Positions 55,836 to 64,000 of a stretch of 64,000 nt of DNA are shown here, piece by piece. A model generated the notes under the pieces. That model was not told where the DNA came from. It searched no databases and was given only the letters and a program-made list of their open reading frames with translations. Source of the stretch: Sorex araneus (taxonomy: Eukaryota; Chordata; Mammalia; Eulipotyphla; Soricidae); contig NC_073305.1 of NCBI RefSeq assembly GCF_027595985.1, forward strand, positions 87,538,626-87,602,625, given 5' to 3'. The translations under genes were made by a program, and so were the position numbers. Within the stretch, counting starts at the first letter, position 1. Each line of letters begins with the position of its first letter.

Positions 55836-55843
55836 CGACGACT
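55785..55843 (+). repeat. (GAT)n microsatellite
   Basis: About 17 GAT units then GAC units, starting from the GGGATGA tail of the SINE. A poly-Met frame across it is an artefact. Confidence 0.95.
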
Positions 55844-55889
55844 CTTGTAAGAGGATTTCTGGACCAACAGTATGAGCTCAGGCCAGGTG

Positions 55890-56300
55890 ACTCCATCTTG
55901 GATTATGTCCTCTCAAAAAGAAAGAGTGAAGCAAAGGAATTTTATTCAAGAAAAAGGGAGGAGAGAGATAGAAAGAGGGGGTGGGGAGAACCCTTTCCAG
56001 AATGAACATTGGCTTCTCAGAAGAAAGAGAAGGAAGGTTTTGAAGTAAAAGAATTGCACACCCCAAATTTGGATACAGTCCCAGGGATGAGATGCACCCC
56101 ATAAAGGTAAAGAAAAAAGGAGGTACACCCAGAGTAGAGAGCAACCCCGAGACAAGATGGAGAGTGTAACCTTGCTTCTCCAAAGCAAGTCTTAATAGGG
56201 ATTTTCCAGGTTGTCCCCCCCTAGGGGTTCATGGTTAGGTGGTTGCCAAGGAGGGGCTTCTGAATAATCCCTAAGTGGGTCCTTGATGGACTCCAGTTGG
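55890..56300 (-). mobile_element. Possible old LTR-type element
   Basis: Minus strand shows TTGAATAAAATTCC-like polyA-signal text (about 55935-55948). It shares the block AAAGAATTGCACACCCC with AAAGAATTGTGTACCCC at 50608. Ends not defined. Confidence 0.3.
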
Positions 56301-56756
56301 CTCTATGAAACTCACCTGAGATGTACCACCCAGGGCCCTCCCACATACACCTTTCTTCTTCAGTAGCCACATTCTTTGCACTCATTGAAAGGTGGAGCAC
56401 CCAAAGGATTATTGCAGTATGTGGGCAAACAAATATGTAGTAGATACATATTTGAGGCTAGAAGATTAGCCTCAAAAAGGAAGAAAATTCTGTTCCATGT
56501 GTGTGACATAAGCCAGACACTAGACGATAACTTGAACATCTCCATTGAGGTAAAGTACCTAATAATCAGATTCAAATGGACAGGAAGAAGAATCATGTCA
56601 TCCCCGTATTTTAGGGGAGAAGGGTGTGGGAAGGTGGGTGGTGTTTAACAGGTTCAGAATTTCCTATTCTGCAATGCAAAGAGTTCTGGAAATGAATGGT
56701 GGTGATGTGAATTATCTAATGCAACTGAACTGCACTCTTAAAAAAAAAGGTGTAGA

Positions 56757-57000
56757 TGCACCCTGAGGGCAGACTATAGACTGAACATGATGGCCACTCA
56801 ATACCTCTATTGCAAACCACAACACCCAAAAGGAGAGAAAGAGCAAAAGGGAACGACCTGCCACAGAGGTGGGGTGGGGGAGGGGGAACGGTAACGGGGT
56901 GGGGATGGCGGAGGAATCGAACACGGGTTGGCTGCGTGAAATGTGAACGCCCAATCGCTGTGCTTTCGCTCCAGCCCAGTGATTCACTAATTTAAAAAAA
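56757..57000 (+). mobile_element. L1 3' end chimeric with a SINE head
   Basis: L1 UTR text runs from GACTATAGACTGAACATGAT to about 56912. Then comes 67 bp of SINE head on minus (56913-56979: GGGTTGGCTGCG to CGCTCCAGCCC). L1 text then resumes only with GTGATTCACTAAT. The CACTGGTGGAGGGATGGG part of the L1 tail is missing. Confidence 0.8.
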
Positions 57001-57016
57001 AATTTTTTTAAAGAGA

Positions 57017-57165
57017 GGTGCTAGAGAGATAGTGTAGCAGGTAGGACATGTGTTTTGCATGCAGCTGAGCCTGTTTCAGTTCCCGACACTGAATATGGCT
57101 AGCTCCAGGAATGATATCCAAGGATTACCCTGAGCACTTCAAGATGTGCGCCCCCCCGCCCCCAA
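57017..57165 (+). mobile_element. Type A SINE
   Basis: GTGCTAGAGAGATAGTGTAG head, degenerate B box. Confidence 0.82.
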
Positions 57166-57179
57166 TAGTTAAAATGGTT

Positions 57180-57300
57180 CTGGGAGGTGGCTCAATGGAT
57201 TGGAGCTCTTGCGTTGCATGCAGAAGCCCTGGGTTTGGTCCTCAATACCGTATGATCCCCTGAGATCTCTTTTGAATATGGCTCCAAAACAACCAAAAAA
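57180..57300 (+). mobile_element. Old type A SINE
   Basis: GGGTTTGGTCCTCAATACCG and ATGATCCCCTGAG. Confidence 0.7.
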
Positions 57301-57559
57301 ATGGTTAAGATGGTAAAATTTGGTATGAATGTTTTACTATAATTAAAATTCACAAAAAATTCACATCCTATGTATTCATGAAAAATATGACTAGCAATAT
57401 TGTAAATCCAGTGCTTCAACAAAACTGCTTTAAAAATAAGTTTAAACTATATTGGAAAAATATAATTTACATCTCAACAAGCTCCCTCAGGCAGGAGGAC
57501 CCATAAACCGCAGAGCGGAGGCACCTGATTTTGGAGCCGGCCAATGGGTCACACTGGTT

Positions 57560-57700
57560 CATGTGTCCAGATGGTATCAGAAGTTGAAAGACCTTGGCTT
57601 TTGCTCTTGACTTTATCACTGTGTAACTTAGTGCTCTCAATTGTGCTGTTATCTTAACCACCTCCAGAGTCAGCATTTTTATGTCTGTAAAATGTCGGTG
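57560..57700 (+). mobile_element. MIR-like ancient SINE
   Basis: CACTGTGTAACTTAGTGCTC and TTTTATGTCTGTAAAATGTC follow the MIR core and 3' end order. Confidence 0.55.
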
Positions 57701-57898
57701 TAAAGCAGCTGATGCCTAAGTCTGCATTGGGTTAAATGAGTTCATAATTTGAAATTTAACAGTGATTCAGCAGAATCTGAATTGGAATTCTGTGTTTCAC
57801 TACAAAAAACAGAGCAGATTTTAAGCGATTTTTTTCAAGTGAAGTGTGACCATTGTGTGAAGGATTTTTTGTTTTGTTTTGTTTTAATTTGCTGGTGG

Positions 57899-58070
57899 GA
57901 CTGGAGAGATAGTATAAGGGTTAAAGGCATTTGTCTTCATTGTGGCTGAAACTGATTTGATTCCAGCATCACATATGGTTTTCTGAGATCTGCCAGGAGT
58001 TGACCACTGAGCACAGAGCCAGGAGCTGCCCATAATAAAGACTGCCAGGCATGATCCTAAATGCCACCAT
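57899..58070 (+). mobile_element. Type A SINE
   Basis: GGGACTGGAGAGATAGTATA head; GCACAGAGCCAGGAGCTG body. Confidence 0.86.
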
Positions 58071-58184
58071 CACACAATTGTGGAAGATTTACTTGAAAGT
58101 CACTTATTACTAAACTATTTTTAGTACAAAATCAGAATATGCAAAATATTCATTAATATATAGTAAGATTGAATAGTCCCCAGG

Positions 58185-58345
58185 CCTGGAGATATAATAC
58201 AAGAGAATAAGCACATAGGTAGTATTGGCTGCTTGCCTTGCAGTTGGCAGACTTTTCGGTTATTCAGTTTTTTGGCACCACATAGTCCCCTGAATGCAGA
58301 GCTAGGAGTAGCCCCTGAGCACCACTGAACATAACCCAACCTTCA
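58185..58345 (+). mobile_element. Old type A SINE
   Basis: GGCCTGGAGATATAATACAAG head, CAGAGCTAGGAGTAGCCCCT body. Confidence 0.8.
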
Positions 58346-58536
58346 TCCCTCAATCTGAAGAGTCAAAATGGACACAAATCATTTCTTTCTCACACTTTAG
58401 CAAATATTTAAAAGCTTTTTAACATATTTGATACTGATTTTGCTTCAGAGTCGAAATATTACTTTTGAGAAAGATTAGATTTACAACATTTAGCCTTTTG
58501 TGTCCAAAAATTTTGCTCTGCTCTCTCGGTTTTCTT

Positions 58537-59547
58537 TCTTTTTTTTTATATTTTATTTTATTTTATTGTTTTTTTTTAAATTTTTTATTGAGTCACCATG
58601 TGGAAAGTTACAAAGTTTTCAGGTTTAAATCTCAGTTATACAATGCTCGAATACCCATCCCTTCACCAGTGCACATATTCCACCACCAAGAATCCCAGTA
58701 TAGCTCCACCCCGCACCCCCATACCCTAACCCCCCCACGCCCCTAGCCCCCCCACCCTTAGGCCCCCCGCCTGTGTAACTAATAAATTTCACTTTACTTT
58801 CACTTTGATTGCATACAATATTTCAACAAAACTCACTATTATTGTTTGGAGAGTCTCTCCCCTAAAGTCAGACCTGCTGAAAAGGAAGCATTAGATAATT
58901 TGATTTCCATTGCTAAGGATGAAGAGGTATGAGGTCGAGTGACCACACTTAGCGGCCTCTCAGTTTTGGGTTTCTGTACTTTAGTATTTTAGTAACTAAG
59001 TCCAGAGAGATATCTGCCAGAAGTTGCATCGTTGCCAACTTGTACTTCTCAGCTACATTACATTCCACATATGAGTGCAATCTTCCTATGTCTGTCTCTT
59101 TCTTTCTGACTCATTTCACTCAACATGATACTTTCCATGTTGATCCACTTATATGCAAATTTCATGACTTCATGTTTCCTGACAGCTACATAGTATTCCA
59201 TTGTGTAGATGTACCAGAGTTTCTTTAACCAGTCATCTGTTTTGGGGCACTCTGGTTTTTTCCAGATTCTGGCTATTGTAAACAGTGCTGCAATGAACAT
59301 AGAAATACAGATGCCATCTCTACTATACCTTTTTGCCTCTCCGGGATATATTCCCAGGAGTGGTATTGCTGGGTCAAATGGAAGCTCAATTTCTAACTTT
59401 TTGAGAATCGTCCATATTGTTTTCCAAAAGGGCTGAACCAGTCGGCATTCCCACCAGCAGTGAAGAAGAGTCCCTTTCTCCCCGCATCCACGCCAACACC
59501 GGTTGCTTTGGTTTTTTGGGGTGTGGGCCAGTCTCTGTGGTGTGCCG
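58537..59547 (-). mobile_element. 5'-truncated L1 with ORF2 end and a distinct 3' UTR
   Basis: Exact flanks CTCGGTTTTCTT at 58525-58536 and 59548-59559. On minus, 59547 to 59058 is the ORF2 C-terminus (MYTMEYY-type block, IARIWKKPECP). The 3' UTR then holds GGTCTGACTTTAGGGGAG, CAACAATAATAGTGAG-like and TGAAATATTG blocks that also occur in the two composite elements. These differ from the UTR of the L1 at 1778-3447. Confidence 0.93.
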
Positions 59548-59954
59548 CTCGGTTTTCTTGATCTGATATGCTGTCCTCAGTGCCACTCGGTTGAGATGTG
59601 TTTACTTTGTCTCTGCCACAGCGCCTCATTTTCAGATGCAGCTAGGGCACTCAAAATTCCCAACCATTTGAAGCTTTTAAGAATTGCTTTATGATTTATA
59701 AGGTCCCAACTCATTGTTACGCACAGGCATGACAATTCTATAGATGGGGGCTTAATATTCCATGGGCATCAATTGATGATCACTGTTCATCATCACTGTA
59801 GAAACAGCTCAATTGATTTTAAAAGGATTTTTTTACCCATACATCCAGTGGCGGCAAGATAGGTATTAGGACACAGGGAATTACAACCTGTTGTATCTTA
59901 TTCTCAGGAGGAAGTCACTTGACTTTCATTCATGAGGTGACTTCAGAAACCAAA

Positions 59955-60100
59955 ATGGAATGAAGAGATAATACAGAGGGTAGGGTGTTTCTTTTGCACA
60001 GAGTTGACCCAGGCTGAATCCCCAGCACCCACTAGGAGTGATCCTTGAATGAAGAGCTGTGAGACAACCCTGAAACCCTTGAATGTGGCTCAGAAAGAAA
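59955..60100 (+). mobile_element. Old type A SINE
   Basis: GGAATGAAGAGATAATACAG head; the A tail expanded into the GAAA repeat that follows. Confidence 0.82.
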
Positions 60101-60195
60101 GAAAAAGTGAATGAAAGAAAGAGCGAAAGAAAGTAGGACAGGAAGAAAAAAGAAAGAAAGGAAGAAAAAAGGAAGAGAGAGAAAGAAAGAAATAA
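60100..60195 (+). repeat. (GAAA)n / purine microsatellite
   Basis: Imperfect GAAA, GGAA units. Confidence 0.9.
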
Positions 60196-60684
60196 ACTAA
60201 AATGAGCAACACTGGATATCTCAGTATACTGTCAGCTCATGAACTCATGAACTGCACAAATTGCTATCATAGAAATTCATGACAAATATGTGGATCCTAC
60301 CGTATCGCATGACTTAATCTGACATCCTTGCCTGCCACCACCTCTCCTTGTGCCTCTAGCTCTTCATTGGGTTGAACAACAGCACCATTGACTGGTACTA
60401 ACAAACTTTTAGAAATATACTGACAATGGGCATGTGTCGAGAATGCTGGGCTCTCTCCAGCTCAGCTGGCAGTGTAAGAGAAAACAACTGAGCATTCATG
60501 TGCCACTGGGAAGCCCATTGCTGCTCTGTTTACCTTTTTTGGCTTTGGTGGTAGCATGGTTGACAATATTTTCATGCTAGGGTTTCAGCATACAACATTC
60601 CAACACCACACACTCTGTCAGAGTGTCTGCTTCCCCCTACCATTGTCTCAGTGTCCCCTCCAATACTGGAGTCCCCTCTGAACT

Positions 60685-60945
60685 GCAGCAATAGCACAGA
60701 GGGTAGGATGTTTGCCTTGCACGCAGCCGACCTGGGTTAGATTCCTCCATCCCTCTCAGAGAGCCCGGCAAGTTACCAAGAGAGAGTATCCTGTTCACGC
60801 AGCAGAACCTGGCAAGCTACCCCGTGGTGTATTCAATATGCCAAAAAACAGTCACAAGTCTCACAGTGGAGATGTTACTGGTGCCCACTCAAGCAAATCG
60901 ATAAACAGCAGAACGACAGTGCTACGACAGTGCTACAATTCAGTG
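60685..60945 (+). mobile_element. Type B SINE, full length
   Basis: CTGCAGCAATAGCACAGAGG head to GACAGTGCTACGACAGTGCT tail; AGTCCCCTCTG and AGTGCCCCTCCG flank it. Confidence 0.92.
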
Positions 60946-61147
60946 CCCCTCCGATACTTTCCTTCTATTTATGTTTAATCTAGCATGACAAGAATTCTAC
61001 TGTGTGACAGTTATGCATTGAAAGGTTAAAAACATAATTTTTACCTAAAATCGCAGGTATAACTACTATGTGCTGAAATACAACAATAAATAACTGAGCA
61101 ATGCAATCCATGTGGCTCTAGGTCAGTTCAGACTTTCTTTCCCACCC

Positions 61148-61333
61148 ATCCTTTTTTTTCAAATTGAATCACCATGAGATACAGTTACAAAGACTTTCAC
61201 GTTTGAGTTTCAGTCATACAATGACCAAACACCCATTCCTCTACCAGTATACATTTTCCACCACCAATGTCCCCAGTATCCACTCCCCCGCCCTCACCTC
61301 TCCCCCTGTCTCTATGGCAGACAATTTTCCTAA
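61148..61333 (-). mobile_element. L1 3' tail, about 185 bp
   Basis: Minus strand: CTGGTAGAGGAATGGGTG to GTGATTCAATTTGAAAAAAA. Confidence 0.88.
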
Positions 61334-61589
61334 TTCAAAGACTTTCTAATTTATTGGGGAATCGCAGTATTTTCTATAAGAAATTTTAGATTCATTCAGA
61401 AAGTTATGAGTATTTGCGATCAATATTCAACAGGCCTGAAATATGACAAGTAGTTGCTGGAATATCAGATTTCCAAGTTTGATCGTTTGCCAAAAATTGG
61501 GAGTCTGAAAGAAAAAGAAATCCAGAAAATTATCATGAAGAAGACTTCCTGCCAACATTTCTTCATCTTTTTTCATTGCCACACTTTTC

Positions 61590-61850
61590 ATTTATTTTTT
61601 ATTTTATAAGTTAATTCACAATATTTGATTACATTTAATATTAAAACACAAATCCCACCACCATTACACCTTCCCACAACCAAATTTAGGATGTTTCCAT
61701 CCCAAACCCCAAGCCCTGTCACAAAACACAACCAAAATAATATATTTTGTATTGTCTGTTATGAAGAACTGCTGAACATGCTTACAAAAAAGTGTTTATA
61801 TAGGAAACAGTGTGAAGATTGTTTTATTTTAATTCTATAGGATATCACTA
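61590..61850 (-). mobile_element. Possible older L1-type 3' end
   Basis: Minus strand carries GGTGGGATTTGTGTTTTAAT and an A/T-rich end at the left; different from the common tail. Confidence 0.4.
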
Positions 61851-61882
61851 ACATGTTAAAGTTTGGGTGATGTGAGCTTTGG

Positions 61883-61922
61883 TATATATATCTGAAAATA
61901 TGTATATATGCATATATATACT
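61883..61922 (+). repeat. (TA)n-rich microsatellite
   Basis: TATA/TGTATA units. Confidence 0.85.
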
Positions 61923-62221
61923 TCCCTCTATAATTTGTTGGCCTGCTATTTGAACCCCATCAAATGTGGTGTGTTGCCACGTTTTTAGAAACACATACAT
62001 ATAGATGTCAAGTCAAAAGGAAGCAATTGACCTGATTTGGTCACTCCTGCCTGTTAAGTTTAAAAATCAAACTTGCTTTCACATATTACAAATAACCAAC
62101 TGTGGCAGCTACTTTTTAACAGACTGACCTATGAGACCATTTGCTTCATACTTTCCACCTTTCCACTATGTGGTTCAACTTTGAAAAGAAGACATTTAAA
62201 ACTCATCACTAATGAGAAGTT

Positions 62222-62520
62222 GAAGTCCCGGCGGCTTTAGATTAAGGGTCTTGTGGGTGGGAGACAAGTCTCCCACCATAAGTAGTAGTATTTCCTGGGT
62301 GCCTTTTGTCAGGTGGTGACCTCAATAAAGCCTTTCCCCTCTCTACTCATTGCAGGCACCCAGGGGAAGTTTGGGCTGATTTGAGCTTGCACCATTTGGC
62401 CCTTGTGTCTCACCAGCTCCGGGAGACGGTCTTCAAACCACACCTAGGTCCTGTTACCCTGCCCTGCTACCCGATTTCTCAGAGAGCCGTGGAATCCAGG
62501 CTCGAGTAAGGGATTGCTCT
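62222..62520 (+). mobile_element. Possible retroviral LTR (R/U5) fragment
   Basis: CTCAATAAAGCCTTTCCCCT (about 62323-62342) resembles the polyA signal region of retroviral LTRs, followed by about 180 bp of CT-rich U5-like sequence. I found no matching ends or duplication. Confidence 0.35.
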
Positions 62521-62608
62521 TTGCAGGAAAAAAAAAAGTCAATCCTAAATCCTATGTGGGCTTTCCAAGTCCATCACCTTCCGTCACAGAAAAAAAATCT
62601 AGGAGTAG

Positions 62609-62774
62609 GGGGTGGAGTGATAGAACAGAGTGTAGGGTGTTTGCCTTGCACATGGCAGGCCCGGGTTTGATCCTCTGCATCCCATATGGTCCCTTGAGCA
62701 CCACCAGGAGTGATCCCTGAGTACAGAGCCAGGAGGAACCCCTGAGCATCACCTGGTGTGACCCAAAAACTAAG
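62609..62774 (+). mobile_element. Type A SINE, full length
   Basis: Exact flanks AAAAAAATCTAGGAGTAG at 62591-62608 and 62776-62793. Confidence 0.96.
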
Positions 62775-62862
62775 AAAAAAAATCTAGGAGTAGATGAGTA
62801 GTCAATAAAATAAATTTATGGGGGGAGGAAGAAAACAGGCTTCTCCAGTATAGAAAAAGCAA

Positions 62863-62928
62863 GTATATATATATATGTATATATATGTATATATGTACAT
62901 ATATATATAGTGTATATATAGTGTATTC
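62863..62928 (+). repeat. (TA)n/(TATG)n microsatellite
   Basis: About 65 bp of alternating TA with TG and CA steps. Confidence 0.93.
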
Positions 62929-62929
62929 C

Positions 62930-64000
62930 CAAGATGAAAGTACACACCTCAGGGGGAGATGCAGGTAAAAACGCTGTAAATTAAAAGAAAGGAAATATAT
63001 GTCTGGGGCCAGGGGGATGTGTGTTGTAACCTGGTCGTTCACTTAACCAAGCCCCATCCATGGTGACAAACAAGGAGGTCTTTGTTACACCAACTGATCA
63101 GACTGGTGGGTCAAGACTTGGCAAACACCTGAGGCTTTAGACCAAGCTTAGGGGTTCAAGAGCCTGGTTTTTGGTTTTTGGTGTTTTTGTTTGTTCGTTC
63201 GTTTGTTTGTTTGTTTATGTAGGAGTACTGCTATAATTCAGCTGTTGATTAAACTGATTGAAGTAGCCATGAACCCAAGAGCCTGTTTTTATAAAAGGGC
63301 ATTACCGCAAACTCATTGTTACTGTGCTTCATGCTCAATAAATGCAGAGGCATGCGCATGTTGGCATCTTATCAGCATGGCTACAGAGAGATTCCTAAAA
63401 CCAGCATTTTCTTAGCTTGGAACAAGGAAGTTCATTGCCAGGGCAGACAGGGTAGGCATCTTTAAAAACTTCCCACCCACGAGCAAATCTCCTCTATAAC
63501 TCAATCATAAAACCAAAGATACATATAATAAATTTTCATTATAAAATGTGGGTCATTCTGTGCCTTTTCTTTTACCAAGTTTATTTATATAGAGAATTTA
63601 CAAACTGCATCCCCACCCCCAAGGACCTTGGCTGAGTGGCTGCCAAGGGAGTGAGCTGATGGATTTCTCTGATATTCTTAGCACGGAAGGATTCCAACAG
63701 TGGCACCTGAAAGGGGGGGCGGTGGGGAGAGGGAGTCCAGCCATGCTCTGGGCCTAAATCTCTGTAGTCCAGCGGTTTTCAGGGCTCCTAAGATGGGGCT
63801 TTGTGTCAAAATGCCTTTATCTCTAGACTGGTTAAGGGTCCAGTGTTTCTCCCAATACACCCCCTCCCCAACTCCCCTATTTTTTGTCTGACAACAAGAG
63901 AACTGTCTGTTATCTCCTTCTTGGGGCATCATGGAACTCTTGTCCTTCGCTGGAACAAAGAAGGGCACAGGGAGGGAAAAATATTCCAGTTTACAAGGAA
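62930..64000. other. No gene recognised
   Basis: A (TTTG/TTCG)n run at 63184-63217; otherwise unique sequence. Short frames at the right end have no known similarity. Confidence 0.5.

Noticed and set aside
55787-56005. Poly-Met frame of 72 codons
   Set aside because: It is the (GAT)n repeat.
1-64000. CRISPR arrays, operons, bacterial mobile systems
   Set aside because: No regularly spaced repeats with unique spacers and no prokaryotic gene layout; the window is mammalian.

Overview
This is mammalian nuclear DNA, most likely from a shrew (Soricidae, probably Sorex). The basis is the density of one lineage-type tRNA-derived SINE. Its head starts GGGGCTGGAGCGATAGCAC, carries a B box like GGTTCGATTCC, and matches the shrew SOR-type family as I know it. 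Three body types occur here. Type A is about 170 bp (body CCATATGGTCCCCTGAGCAC, A-rich tail). Type B is about 240 bp (CAAGCTACCGAGAGTATC, then CAGTAACAA, then GCCCGCTCGAGCAAATCGAT). Type C is B-like with an extra CTGAAAGAGCCTCCA segment. Several L1 3' ends, microsatellites and retropseudogenes fill the rest. Nothing bacterial or plasmid-like is present.

The one intact gene is an alpha-class glutathione S-transferase (GSTA) on the minus strand. Non-coding exon 1 with a TATA box lies at about 33.13-33.19 kb, coding exons 2-7 run from 26698 down to 13692, and the polyA signal is at 13567-13572. Exon lengths 87/52/133/142/132/126 join in phase with GT/AG at every junction and give a 223-residue protein. 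Upstream in gene orientation, at 37.3-44.7 kb, lies an unprocessed GSTA paralogue. Its exons 2-5 and some intron sequence are recognisable, but it has lost the start codon, carries stops and frameshifts, and has no visible exons 6-7. The window is therefore part of a GSTA tandem cluster.

Layout: 0-7.3 kb is the 3' half of a decayed betaretrovirus-like ERV (RNase H, integrase, env, polypurine tract, start of 3' LTR), split by an L1, SINEs and a composite retroposon. 7.4-13.5 kb holds SINEs, an L1 tail and pieces of VAV3-like and histone H3 pseudogenes. 13.5-33.2 kb is the GSTA gene; its introns hold a solo LTR, SINEs, L1 tails and a U2 snRNA fragment. 33.4-45 kb is the duplicated GSTA pseudogene plus an RPL29 retropseudogene. 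45-64 kb has no recognised gene and is mostly retroposons, including a second composite element (48.75-49.98 kb), an inverted (twin-primed type) SINE, and an L1 with ORF2 remnant at 58.5-59.5 kb.

The least explained structure is the pair of roughly 1.1-1.2 kb elements at 4465-5529 (minus) and 48749-49978 (plus). Both have perfect 17-19 bp target-site duplications and an L1-type 3' tail. They have no open frame of note, share a GC-richer 5' body, and are built from internally duplicated modules.
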